Below are positions 17,882 through 26,527 of a DNA stretch of 64,000 nt, one piece after another (the first letter of the stretch is position 1; each line of letters starts with the position of its first letter). The notes beneath the pieces were generated by a model. That model made no database searches and had not been told where the DNA came from. It worked only from the letters and a program-made list of their open reading frames with translations. Origin of the DNA: Spirochaetaceae bacterium. Lineage in GTDB: Bacteria; Spirochaetota; Leptospiria; Leptospirales; Leptonemataceae. The stretch spans positions 60,815 to 124,814 of the forward strand of contig PBUB01000011.1 in NCBI GenBank assembly GCA_002729885.1. The letters run 5' to 3'. Made by a program: the position numbers and the translations under genes.

Positions 17882-18541
17882 TTAGAGAATACCTGCATGC
17901 TTCAGTGGCTGCACAATTTCATCCTGGATGGCGGGCGCATCGGCCCGATCCGAACTTCGAATACCAACAAGCTGAGCCTGCCAGCCTCTGTTTCTGGCTG
18001 GCTTCAGATTCGCGGGCCTATCGTCAAAGAACCAGATGCTTTCCGGTGTGCCGTCCTTTCCGGATCTTTCCAGCACTGATTGCTCGATGATTTCAAAGTA
18101 TTCATTGTCTGGCTTTCGCACACCCATCTCGCATGAAAAGAACAGAAAATCAAACCAGCTATCCAGTTCCGGCCTTTTTTCCAGTACATCATGATACCAG
18201 GCAGAATAGTTCGATGCGATGCCCAGCACCAGGTCATCTCGATGGTATAAATCTTTGAGGATTTCATCCATTCCAGGGCGAAACTGAACGCTTTTGAACA
18301 TCCGCTTTTTGATTCTGGCCACCGGCGGCATATGGGAGGGCACCGGACGGTCATCGTAAAACTTGCGAAAGTATTCTCTTTCGGTGATTTCTCCTTTCTC
18401 AAATGCTTCGAATATCCCCGGGCGCCGCAAGGCAGCCCATTGGCGAATTCCTTCTTCATCCAGAAAGCTTCGAATGGCGGGAAAGAATGGATCCGCGAGA
18501 ACAGTATCCATCAAATCAAAAAGTATTAGATGCCAGCCCAT
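17882..18541 (-). CDS. HAD-superfamily hydrolase of the DxMDT type
   Basis: The 219-residue protein is a HAD-like phosphatase. Motif I is FDLMDTVLADPFF, the D-x-M-D-T variant seen in a branch that includes plant chloroplast HAD hydrolases, rather than the usual D-x-D-G-T. A helical cap (KGEITEREYFRKFYDD) follows, then motif II GIASNYSAWY, motif III lysine in CEMGVRKPD, and motif IV FFDDRPANLKPAR. The acid/base aspartate is therefore in a shifted register, which is worth noting. The likely substrate is a small phosphorylated metabolite. The ATG at 18541 is one base after the stop of the DedA/ATP-grasp gene; ATGs at 18559 and 18586 are possible but overlap that gene. Confidence 0.85.
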   Translation of the reverse strand: MGWHLILFDLMDTVLADPFFPAIRSFLDEEGIRQWAALRRPGIFEAFEKGEITEREYFRKFYDDRPVPSHMPPVARIKKRMFKSVQFRPGMDEILKDLYHRDDLVLGIASNYSAWYHDVLEKRPELDSWFDFLFFSCEMGVRKPDNEYFEIIEQSVLERSGKDGTPESIWFFDDRPANLKPARNRGWQAQLVGIRSSDRADAPAIQDEIVQPLKHAGIL

Positions 18542-18542
18542 A

Positions 18543-20303
18543 TCAGTCCGATACTCCATAGTTGGATGCCAGACGTAGATACGCACGCAGTTCTCGTAAC
18601 AGGGTCCATCCGGCCGGCGGTTTTAGCCCGGCTCTGCGATTGCTATTTCCCAGAGCAAATACCAGGTTCCAGTGATAGAATAGAGTTCTGTAGGACTCCA
18701 TAAGTCTGGCCCGGGGATCCCAGATATGTGTGGCCTCGGCTCCGGCTCCGTTAATTTCCACAACTTGCAGGTCGGTTCCTGCCCTCAGATGATTTACATC
18801 CGGGAAGCGAATATCCAGCCGTCCAAAGTAGAAATCCGGCAGATCGCCACAAATGCGATTTACCGCCTGCTCCAGAGCCGATGTGCGAAGAGAGGTACCG
18901 TCAAGAAAAATGCATCCCTGTTTATGATTTCCGGATTTTACAAGATAAACATACTCGCCGGGCGCTGGCACAGAATTCAGATCCAGTCGCTTTGCGTAGA
19001 TTCTTTTTCTGCTCCTGATAACATCCACAGAATCAATGAGCTCCTCCAGAGTATGATTACCATCTCCAATGATTACTGGAAAACCCTTTAGAGTTATAGA
19101 AGTAATCCTGGCAGATCCGTCCGGATGGCGAACATAGAATACACCTGCTTCGCATTCATAGTCCGAAACCCTCTGAAAGATATACTGAACCTCTGCTCCT
19201 GAATCCAGGGAAGTGGCAATGGACTGCAGCCTGGCCTCCAGCTGGCGATAATCCTGAAGAAAAGCTACTCCATCGCCTCGCTGCCCCAGATCCGGTTTGC
19301 AGACCACAGGAAGAGACATCCGATTCTGCTTAAGCAGTTCCAGGCAGGCCGGAGCCAGGGTATGCAATCCCACTTCGCGCACCCTTCCTGCGCTACTGAG
19401 CAAGAAATGCTGCGAACGAGTTCTGCGCAGCGAAAAAGCGAAGGACTTTAATATATGGCGCCTGGCAACAGGACCTGCAGAATCATAGATCTCCTGCTTG
19501 GATTCTCCTATCAGGCCTCCCATACGAATACCTGGATTGGAAAGTACCGGCAGCCCAATGGATCTGTATCTGGCGGAAAGATACGCGAAATGAAAGATGA
19601 TGGGGATGTAGAAAATGCCCGGGTGCCAGAATTCGAAGAAAGAATTGGGAGGCAATGTTCGAAGTTTGCTGGCATCCACCGGTCCGCAGGCCAGGAGGCG
19701 GGCGGCTGACTCGGCTGCCTGACTTTGCTCCACTGCCTTTCGCACCCTTGCGCTTATGTAGCGATAAACCAGAACAAGAGTAATGATTCCTGCCATACCC
19801 AGCATGATGCTCCAGGTCGAGTCCATTCGCTCCAGAAAATATCGCAGGGGTCCCAGAGAAAGAAAGAATACCAGGCTGGTCCATCCTGCACTGGCAATAA
19901 GTACTGCCAGGCCAAAGACTCGCCCATCCATGCGTGCAAGACCGGCTGCAGTAAACACCGGGAGTCGCATCCCTGGAACAAAGCGACTTAGAATAACCGC
20001 AAGCAGGCCGTAACTCCTTACAAAGGATTGCATTTTATCCAGATGAGGATTCTTCTTAACTTTCTCGGGAAGAAGTTTGTAGCCCCCGCGGCCCAGAAGA
20101 TATAGACCCAGGTCTCCCACTGCAATGCCAATCAATATCCCTGCAAATGCATGAAGGGTGGAAACAAGACCTGCAGCGGAAAGACTGGAAGCGAGGAGAA
20201 TGGCTGGATCCTCTGCAACAAAGGTGGCCAGTCCCAACAGGATTGCCTGAAGCCAGGGATTCTGGGCCTGGTTCACCACCAGGTCCGATAGATATTGCAG
20301 CAT
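18543..20303 (-). CDS. Fusion of a DedA-family membrane domain and an ATP-grasp domain
   Basis: The 586-residue protein joins two domains. Residues 1-180 form a DedA/VTT domain: GDLGLYLLGRGGYKLLP with a conserved G-(D/E)-x-x-x-Y pattern, VRSYGLLAVILSRFVPGMR with the F/Y-x-x-R-(F/I)-x-P-x-x-R motif, then transmembrane segments. DedA proteins transport undecaprenyl phosphate and other phospholipids. Residues about 230-570 resemble an ATP-grasp ligase: VCKPDLGQRGDGVAFL (phosphate-binding loop), ITLKGFPVIIGDGNHTLEELI, and FYFGRLDIRFPD ... LQVVEINGAGAEATHIWD with the metal-binding E-x-N. The 1-base overlap with the DinB-like gene upstream and the HAD gene downstream make an operon. A lipid-linked carboxylate-amine ligation is a possible role; this is inference. 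Confidence 0.88.
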   Translation of the reverse strand: MLQYLSDLVVNQAQNPWLQAILLGLATFVAEDPAILLASSLSAAGLVSTLHAFAGILIGIAVGDLGLYLLGRGGYKLLPEKVKKNPHLDKMQSFVRSYGLLAVILSRFVPGMRLPVFTAAGLARMDGRVFGLAVLIASAGWTSLVFFLSLGPLRYFLERMDSTWSIMLGMAGIITLVLVYRYISARVRKAVEQSQAAESAARLLACGPVDASKLRTLPPNSFFEFWHPGIFYIPIIFHFAYLSARYRSIGLPVLSNPGIRMGGLIGESKQEIYDSAGPVARRHILKSFAFSLRRTRSQHFLLSSAGRVREVGLHTLAPACLELLKQNRMSLPVVCKPDLGQRGDGVAFLQDYRQLEARLQSIATSLDSGAEVQYIFQRVSDYECEAGVFYVRHPDGSARITSITLKGFPVIIGDGNHTLEELIDSVDVIRSRKRIYAKRLDLNSVPAPGEYVYLVKSGNHKQGCIFLDGTSLRTSALEQAVNRICGDLPDFYFGRLDIRFPDVNHLRAGTDLQVVEINGAGAEATHIWDPRARLMESYRTLFYHWNLVFALGNSNRRAGLKPPAGWTLLRELRAYLRLASNYGVSD

Positions 20304-20830
20304 CAGTGCCTCAGACCGGACTGATAGGCCAGGGTGGAAGGAGCCACGCCGAATTTTTCCATGTCACGGATCTGACGGCTGGTGGGGTTTTCCAGACCAT
20401 GCAGCAGTCCAGTTTTGATGAGGGCAGAATGGTGAAGAAGATGGTCCTGCACATAGTGTAGCTCCCGGCTCAATGTGGATGGCAGAGCATCCCCTTCCAG
20501 CCAGTCTACATGCAGCTTGATTTCATTTCCCTCGCTGGTAGCATCAATCTCTTTTAGTCCTTTGCGAATTTGCGCTACAGTATCCACGGCAAATGCAGGG
20601 TCGGACTGAATTCTGGGATCCCTTTCCCTTCTGTCGTAGCACACAGATCCCAGCTCCGCAGCTGACAGGTAGGCAAGGAAGAATTCCAGACTGTGACGAA
20701 TATGCTCTCCTATGGAAGCTCCATTCAATATGGATAGTGGCTTTCGATAGGAAGGCTCATCCAGGGACTGAATCAATTCCTCCAGCTGGGCTAACATCTC
20801 ATCTGTAGAATCTAGCAATGCTTGGAACAT
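20303..20830 (-). CDS. DinB-like four-helix metalloprotein
   Basis: The 175-residue protein has the DinB/YfiT helical pattern with histidines in place for a metal site: LNGASIGEHIRHSLEFF near residue 35-51 and LHYVQDHLLHHSALI near 125-139. Family members include bacillithiol and mycothiol transferases and proteins of unknown role. The stop shares one base with the start of the DedA/ATP-grasp gene, so it heads that operon. I use the ATG at 20830, which fits the family's amino terminus; a GTG at 20845 with GGAAG before it would add five residues. Confidence 0.8.
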   Translation of the reverse strand: MFQALLDSTDEMLAQLEELIQSLDEPSYRKPLSILNGASIGEHIRHSLEFFLAYLSAAELGSVCYDRRERDPRIQSDPAFAVDTVAQIRKGLKEIDATSEGNEIKLHVDWLEGDALPSTLSRELHYVQDHLLHHSALIKTGLLHGLENPTSRQIRDMEKFGVAPSTLAYQSGLRH

Positions 20831-20888
20831 AATGGCTATCCGCACGGGTCTTCCGACTCGCTATTATTATACTATATCATCGAATTAG

Positions 20889-21593
20889 TCAAGTGCTTCG
20901 ACTGGAATCTGTTACCTGATCAAAGTAGCGTTCGAATTCGTTCCGATTCCTTCTATCCAGAATACTTCCCACTATCACAGCCAGGATCAGCCCCATGGCC
21001 ACGGGCAACAGGTGACTGATGAGCACATGACTGGCATGATCATCCGGACATACAAATGCAACGCCGGAACCGGCCAGAAAGGCCACCGCCAGAAAGGAAA
21101 TGGAAAGACTATTCTTGAAAGAAAGACACACGCTTTTGCGAAGAAACCGGTATAGTAAAACGGCAGGAGCCAGAGCAAAAAGCACCATCAATCCGGAACA
21201 ACCGGCTGCCACTGCATGCGGATCCCGAACCCCATGCGACCATTGCAGATAGGACAGAGTGGATAAAGATGCAATGGCCACAGTTACGAAGCCAAATAAG
21301 ATCCATCTGAGGAATGGTCGGTCCGATCCGGGAAAAATGGATCCGCGGGCCAGAAAGAAGGCCCATAAACCAAGAAAGAGGAACAGAGCCCATTCAATAA
21401 GAGCAAATAGCCCGCTTTCCCGAAATAGAGACTGGCGAAGCGCGGGAGAAATCAATGCCAGCACGCCCACTCCCAGAAGCATCCAGAGCAGGCTCAGCAG
21501 CAGAGCAAAAAAGAACTGCTTACCGGTAATCCGAACCGGCTGAACCGGATTGCAATCGGAAGACAGGCTTTCTATGAGATCAGGTGTTTTCAT
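20889..21593 (-). CDS. NrsF-type (DUF1109) membrane anti-sigma factor
   Basis: The 234-residue protein has six hydrophobic segments and the DUF1109/NrsF pattern, including GCSGLMVLFALAPA and the conserved VCPDDHASHVLISHLLPV near residues 180-197, with Cys, two His and Pro in the expected order. NrsF proteins hold an ECF sigma factor at the inner membrane until a stress signal is sensed. The gene overlaps the end of the ECF sigma gene by 14 bases, which is the standard sigma/anti-sigma arrangement. The conserved cysteine and histidines suggest sensing of metals or redox state, by analogy with the family. Confidence 0.85.
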   Translation of the reverse strand: MKTPDLIESLSSDCNPVQPVRITGKQFFFALLLSLLWMLLGVGVLALISPALRQSLFRESGLFALIEWALFLFLGLWAFFLARGSIFPGSDRPFLRWILFGFVTVAIASLSTLSYLQWSHGVRDPHAVAAGCSGLMVLFALAPAVLLYRFLRKSVCLSFKNSLSISFLAVAFLAGSGVAFVCPDDHASHVLISHLLPVAMGLILAVIVGSILDRRNRNEFERYFDQVTDSSRST

Positions 21594-22179
21594 AGTCCTC
21601 TTGCTGTTCCAGAATCTTCCTCAGCGCTTTATAGGCCCTGTGGGCCGTTACTTTTACTGCTGTTTCTGTCATCTCCATCTTGGCGGCAGCCTCCCGCACC
21701 GAGAGTCCGTCGTATTTGAGCAACCGCACCGCCCTTTTCTGCCTGGGTGGCAACTTTTCCATGGCCTTTTCCAGCACTTCCTGAATAAGAAATGGATGCT
21801 CCTTCTCTTCCTTCGCTTGAAGCTCCAGCAGGGTTTCACCCTGAATTTCCTTTTCTGAAACCCGGGACCATTTGCGCATATGGTCTACAAATCGGCGATG
21901 AGCTATGGCATGAATCCAGGGAAAAACCGGACGGTCCGGATCGTAGCTGGCCCTGGCCCGATGAATGGATACCAGCACTTCCTGGGCAATATCTTCGGCC
22001 CAGTCCGGATCTCGAATCTTATTGTTCAGGAACCGACGAACCACCGGAAGAACTCCTTCCAGGAACTGACGATAGGAATTTGCATCCCCGGTCTGGCCAC
22101 GAGCCAGCAGGCCTGATAGACGCTTCTCCGCCTCTTCCCGGGCATCCTGCCCTGCATTTCTCTCTTCAGATGATGCCAT
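21580..22179 (-). CDS. ECF-subfamily RNA polymerase sigma factor
   Basis: The 199-residue protein contains sigma region 2, with DWAEDIAQEVLVSIHRARAS and the core-binding/-10 element FPWIHAIAHRRFVDHMRK, and sigma region 4, with LPPRQKRAVRLLKYDGLSVR and EAAAKMEMTETAVKVTAHRA as the -35-binding helix-turn-helix. No region 1 or 3 is present, as expected for ECF factors. Its 3' end overlaps the start of the NrsF-type anti-sigma gene by 14 bases. It is divergent from fliG across a short region that presumably contains an autoregulated promoter. The ATG at 22179 has a modest CAGG site; the first 15 residues are charged and poorly conserved. Confidence 0.92.
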   Translation of the reverse strand: MASSEERNAGQDAREEAEKRLSGLLARGQTGDANSYRQFLEGVLPVVRRFLNNKIRDPDWAEDIAQEVLVSIHRARASYDPDRPVFPWIHAIAHRRFVDHMRKWSRVSEKEIQGETLLELQAKEEKEHPFLIQEVLEKAMEKLPPRQKRAVRLLKYDGLSVREAAAKMEMTETAVKVTAHRAYKALRKILEQQEDYENT

Positions 22180-22396
22180 GCAACCTGTCTTTCCGGATCC
22201 GCCGCCAGCCTGTTATAGTCATTCCAGATTTGCCGAGACGTCGGCAATGCTGGCTCTCAGATCTATATCACAGGCCGCCGCACTGAGCCCAGGAGAGCAA
22301 GCTTTACCTCAAAAATCGATTGAATTTTCCAGATTATGTCGCATTGATGCTTCTGTGAACTTCTTTTCCAGTAGCGGCTCCGGCGGCATCCCCGAA

Positions 22397-23515
22397 ATGC
22401 ATCGCAAACGGTCGGCCAAAAAGAAACCGGCCACGGGATCTTCCATCGACTTCACCGTAGGTGCCGAAGATGGAAGCGCGGTACGCAAGAAACAGCCCGC
22501 ACCCGAGGCTCAGCCTGCCTCCAACTCCAGGGAAGCAGGTATTCGGAAAGCAGCCAGACTCATTCTGGCTCTTGGCCCGGACCAGGCGGCCGATGTACTC
22601 CGAGAGCTTTCGGAAGATGAGGTGCAGCGGATTGCTCTGGAGATTACTCGCATTCCGGCGCTAACCTCGGAAGAAAGAAGACATATCCTGGAGAGCTTTC
22701 ATCAAGAGCTGGATTCAGAACAGACCCTGTCCGGCAAAGAAAGCCTTAAAGAAATATTACACAGAAGTCTGGGCGAAGATCGAGCCAGGGAATTCCTGGA
22801 AAAGCTGGAAGAAAGGGATGCCAGAAAGGACTTCGAATTCCTGGAACAGATTGAAGCTCCCTTGCTTGCCAGCGTACTGCAACAGGAGCATCCTCAAATT
22901 GCAGCGGTGACGTTGAGCCAGATCAAACCCCAGGTGGCGGCCAGTGTATTCAAGAACCTGGAAGAAGACTTTCGCCTGGACGTCGCTCTTCGCATCGCGC
23001 AGACAACCAGAATCCATCCGGATGCCATTACCAGGGTAGGTAAAGTGCTCCGGGAAAAATTCGAGAAACGAAAAGAAGAATTCTACGCTGTTACCGGCGG
23101 AGCAGAAACCCTGGCCGGAATTCTAAACCACATGGATCGCGGACTGGAAGAGAATCTGCTCACGGATCTTCACGACAAAGATCCAGAACTCATGCAAAAT
23201 GTTCGAGAAAGGCTCTACACTTTTGAGGAGCTTCTGAATCTACATCCCAAAGAAATGAGGCTACTGCTTTCTCGCATAGACGATGATTTGATGCTTGCCT
23301 CCGCTCTGAGGGGTGCCGGCGACGAAATGCGAAGACACTTTTTTAATGCACTTTCTCAGAACAGAGCGGCAGATGTGATGGATGAAATAGACAATCGAGG
23401 TCCTGTGTCTGTGAGAGAAATCAACGAAGCTCGCACCTACATTCTAACTGTGGCAAGACGAATGGATGAAGAGGGGCGAATCATCATCAAAAAAGAGAAG
23501 GACGACTATATTTAG
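22397..23515 (+). CDS. fliG: Flagellar motor switch protein FliG (paralogue)
   Basis: The 372-residue protein has the FliG three-domain layout: N-terminal FliF-binding region (IRKAARLILALGPDQAADVL), middle domain (FEFLEQIEAPLLASVLQQEH and PQIAAVTLSQIKPQVAASVF, where the family E-H-P-Q motif is clear), and the C-terminal torque domain (FEELLNLHPKEMRLLLSRID, GAGDEMRRHFFNALSQ, RGPVSVREINEAR). FliG forms the cytoplasmic rotor ring that contacts the stator. The N terminus carries an additional basic and alanine-rich stretch of about 40 residues. Spirochaetes often have two FliG proteins, and I cannot tell which this is. The ATG at 22397 lacks a strong ribosome-binding site; the open frame extends to 22178. 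Confidence 0.9.
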   Translation: MHRKRSAKKKPATGSSIDFTVGAEDGSAVRKKQPAPEAQPASNSREAGIRKAARLILALGPDQAADVLRELSEDEVQRIALEITRIPALTSEERRHILESFHQELDSEQTLSGKESLKEILHRSLGEDRAREFLEKLEERDARKDFEFLEQIEAPLLASVLQQEHPQIAAVTLSQIKPQVAASVFKNLEEDFRLDVALRIAQTTRIHPDAITRVGKVLREKFEKRKEEFYAVTGGAETLAGILNHMDRGLEENLLTDLHDKDPELMQNVRERLYTFEELLNLHPKEMRLLLSRIDDDLMLASALRGAGDEMRRHFFNALSQNRAADVMDEIDNRGPVSVREINEARTYILTVARRMDEEGRIIIKKEKDDYI

Positions 23516-23518
23516 AGC

Positions 23519-25078
23519 CTAGATATCACCCTGGCTGAGTTTGCGCAGTTTCTGGATGTGTCGCTCGATCTCCTGAAGCTGCTCGGACATACTGGTGCCC
23601 CGGGAAGTCATCTCCATGGAGTTCTTTTCCAGCCCGGATAGATTTCCAATTACTTCTTCATGTGCGGAGCTCTGCTCTCTGGCTGAATTGGCAATCTCTG
23701 TGGCCAGATCCTTCAGCTTTCCCAGATCCGTAAGGAAGTGCTGATTCATTCTTTCCTGTTGTTTGTACTGGCCATCCAGGAATTGAATCTTTTCAGCGAT
23801 GGAATTCAATCTCTGGTCCTGGTTTTTGGCCTGCTGATCCGCATTGGCACTGGACTGGCGACCTTCATCGATTACTTCACGACTGCTTTCCAGGATGTTT
23901 TGAATGTTTTTCGCATTCTCTGCGCTGAATTCCGCAAGCTTGCTTACTTCGGTTGCTACCACTGCGAAGCCCCGGCCATGCTCACCGGCACGGGCTGCCT
24001 CGATGGCAGCGTTTAGTGCCAGCAGGTTGGTTTTATCGGAGATTTCTACAATTACACTGTTAAACTCTGCAAGCTTTTGAAATGCTTCCTGAATTCCCTG
24101 AAATACTTCATTGTTTCTGCTCACGGATGCAGTTACTTCCCAGCTAAGGTTGCGAATCTCAGAGCTAAGCCTTTCCAGCTCTGCACTGGAGCTCAGGATT
24201 TCGGAAATCATTGCCTTGAGCTTTTCGCTCTCTTCATTCAAACGATTGATGTTCTTTTCCTGCTCTTCGGCTGATTTCAGGGTTCTGCCGGCACTGGCGG
24301 ACAGTTCTTCTGTCACCGCACTGATCTGTTCCACAGCGCTGGACTGATCCTGCATCATGGTTGCACTTTCGTCCAGATAGCTGCTAAATTCCATGAGGGT
24401 GTACTGCAAGCCTTCTGTGCTATTTGCGATTTGTTTGCGATTACTCTCTTTGCTTCGGTTGGACTCTCGAATATCCTTCATGGTATTGTTGATGCGAGTC
24501 ATCAACTCTTCCATAACGCCCATGACAAGATACGAAATCACACCGATGGCCAGAATCACCACTGCCTGCATCACATGATTTACAATCTGGATGTCCGTGG
24601 AACCCGGCTCATCGATTACCTTGATTTCCAGACCAGAAAAGGTTGCGAAGTAAATCAAGCTTCCATAAAGCGTAGAGCCAAGTACTGTAACCGTTAATGT
24701 GATTTTTTTCGAGTTCAGAAATGAGCTGTAGGTGATCGGAACAATAAACAATCCCATGGCCACGGCAGAGCGAAGAATGAGAGCGGCCGCCACCGGATCC
24801 ATCAGTACATCGCCCAGAAAGGAGCCGAACATCATCAAGGTGTCCAGAACGACGAATCGTCGCGCCCCTTCGATGGAAAGTTTTCCCCTGGCAAACATTA
24901 CCCAGAAAAGGATGGCCGTGATAATATATACTCCGATGGCAATCGATTGCACTACCAGCATCTTCGTGGTAAACGTAGGAGCCAGAAGGCTGACCATACC
25001 CACGTATACGAAAGCCATTGTGATTCTGATTCTATTTACGATTTGGATGGAACGGTTGTAGGACTTCTTCTTTGCCAT
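23519..25078 (-). CDS. Methyl-accepting chemotaxis protein with six-helix membrane sensor
   Basis: The 519-residue protein has six predicted membrane segments in residues 16-205 with only short loops, so there is no large periplasmic ligand-binding domain and no clear HAMP. The cytoplasmic half is a typical signalling domain with the kinase-contact tip [20 protein letters not shown] and [20 protein letters not shown]. Ligand sensing is probably through the membrane helices themselves. The protein would control CheA and the flagellar motor, consistent with fliG convergent to it three bases away. No terminator is visible in that gap, so the two transcripts may overlap. Confidence 0.92.
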   Translation of the reverse strand: MAKKKSYNRSIQIVNRIRITMAFVYVGMVSLLAPTFTTKMLVVQSIAIGVYIITAILFWVMFARGKLSIEGARRFVVLDTLMMFGSFLGDVLMDPVAAALILRSAVAMGLFIVPITYSSFLNSKKITLTVTVLGSTLYGSLIYFATFSGLEIKVIDEPGSTDIQIVNHVMQAVVILAIGVISYLVMGVMEELMTRINNTMKDIRESNRSKESNRKQIANSTEGLQYTLMEFSSYLDESATMMQDQSSAVEQISAVTEELSASAGRTLKSAEEQEKNINRLNEESEKLKAMISEILSSSAELERLSSEIRNLSWEVTASVSRNNEVFQGIQEAFQKLAEFNSVIVEISDKTNLLALNAAIEAARAGEHGRGFAVVATEVSKLAEFSAENAKNIQNILESSREVIDEGRQSSANADQQAKNQDQRLNSIAEKIQFLDGQYKQQERMNQHFLTDLGKLKDLATEIANSAREQSSAHEEVIGNLSGLEKNSMEMTSRGTSMSEQLQEIERHIQKLRKLSQGDI

Positions 25079-25206
25079 TATTAATTCCGATACTGTCTCG
25101 AACTGATTAAGCCCGCATCCGGGCAGGCATCAGCTACCAGCTCGCCAGCGCCGTGCGACTGTGTCCAGATCCTTTCCTGACTCTGTGTTAGGTTTCGGAG
25201 GGCCGC

Positions 25207-26505
25207 CTACAGCGGCTCAATATAGATCAAATCAATGGGTCGCAAGCCTCCGAGCAGGGGAACCACTCCCAGGGGAATGTCTCCGGCAGATGTATCGAAA
25301 ATTCGGACTCCAGGAGTTGTAATTCCCACATCCCCGGCATACAATCTACCATCGGGACTTAGCTCCAGACCTGAGAAAAAGCCAAAACTGGCCGGGTAAT
25401 AGGCCAGCTGACTTACAAAACCACCGGTAAGTGGATTGAACCTCTGTAGCGAAATACTGAAATCCGCATACTCTACCACAGCATAACCGGTGGTATCGTT
25501 CTTGATAACCACATCCAGAATATCGCCACCCGCGGCTGCCTCGGTGTAAAGAAAGCCGCTTCTAAACTGTCGTGTCTGAAGATTAAAGGCCTCCACTCCA
25601 CCGTCGATGGCGAAGTTAAAGCCCAGTTTCGCAGGTGTAGAAATTACCAGATGATCCACGCCCTGGAAATTCACCAGTTTCAGTTTTCCAAATGGATTCG
25701 TGGATTGAAATGTATGGACACCGGTAATAGCCAGACTGCCGGCATCGATTTCCACAAGGTAGGAAGCATCAGAAGGCGCATAGGTAAGCACCGGATGATT
25801 GCGATCCAGCCTCTGAACGGATACATAGATGCGACCCTGGTATGCATATACAGACGAAATCTCGGGTAAACCATCCGGGGCCCCGCCTGCGGATACAGGC
25901 TCTGCCAGAAATCCCAGATCAACGCTACCCACCGGAATCAGGGAATCCGTTAATACAGATACATCGGTGCGCTCGTAGCGAGTTACAAAGGCTCTGCCAT
26001 TGCTAAATGCAATGTCCTGAGGATTACTACCAGTTCCAACGCTGATTTCCGCTTCTGTAAAATAACCGGCCAATGGATTCAGGACCTGAATGTTGTCCCG
26101 TCCCAGGCGATTGATTACATACACCCTGTCGCGATAATTGCGAGCCAGAGCATCGCTGTGCACATTTACATAAAAATCGGTCTGGAAGCCATCCAGGCTC
26201 ATTACGGAAAAGCGACCGGTGCTGGACAGATCCGAAGATATGATTCCAATCTTATCGCCGCCACTGACCGAGCTAAAAATGAGCGAGGCCAGGTCCGGCC
26301 GCTGAATATCCTGACACGATAATGTGGAGACCATTAAACAGGCCACTAGAGCGCCGGTCCGTAGACTGCTTTTCCCGAATCTTCCCACAGGGCCTGCAAA
26401 GGCTACAGATCTTCGAAAGCGAAAATGTGTAATCAGGCAGGATATCCATTTCACTGAATGCACCTTTCTCCACAGAGCATCTCTGGAAATCGGTTCGCAA
26501 TTCAT
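25207..26505 (-). CDS. Beta-propeller surface lipoprotein, candidate cobalamin-capturing partner of BtuB
   Basis: The lipobox is LMVSTLSC. The mature protein has regularly spaced strands of beta-propeller type, such as RVYVINRLGRDNIQVLNPLA, GTGSNPQDIAFSNGRAFVTR, GRIYVSVQRLDRNHP and LSPDGRLYAGDVGI, like YncE and DUF5074 proteins. It follows the BtuB-type gene by 22 bases under the same cobalamin riboswitch. In Bacteroides, BtuG is a propeller lipoprotein that binds cobalamin and caps BtuB; this gene has the same partner, fold and regulation, so an equivalent role is a good inference. I use the ATG at 26505, which has a GGAAC site but gives a 44-residue leader before the signal segment. A GTG at about 26388 would give a normal-length signal peptide. 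Confidence 0.8.
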   Translation of the reverse strand: MNCEPISRDALWRKVHSVKWISCLITHFRFRRSVAFAGPVGRFGKSSLRTGALVACLMVSTLSCQDIQRPDLASLIFSSVSGGDKIGIISSDLSSTGRFSVMSLDGFQTDFYVNVHSDALARNYRDRVYVINRLGRDNIQVLNPLAGYFTEAEISVGTGSNPQDIAFSNGRAFVTRYERTDVSVLTDSLIPVGSVDLGFLAEPVSAGGAPDGLPEISSVYAYQGRIYVSVQRLDRNHPVLTYAPSDASYLVEIDAGSLAITGVHTFQSTNPFGKLKLVNFQGVDHLVISTPAKLGFNFAIDGGVEAFNLQTRQFRSGFLYTEAAAGGDILDVVIKNDTTGYAVVEYADFSISLQRFNPLTGGFVSQLAYYPASFGFFSGLELSPDGRLYAGDVGITTPGVRIFDTSAGDIPLGVVPLLGGLRPIDLIYIEPL

Positions 26506-26527
26506 AGACTGGTTCCGTTGGCAGCAG

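Noticed and set aside
17714..18079. Plus-strand 121-codon frame
   Set aside because: It overlaps the 3' ends of the DUF1566 lipoprotein and the HAD gene in another frame, with no ribosome-binding site.
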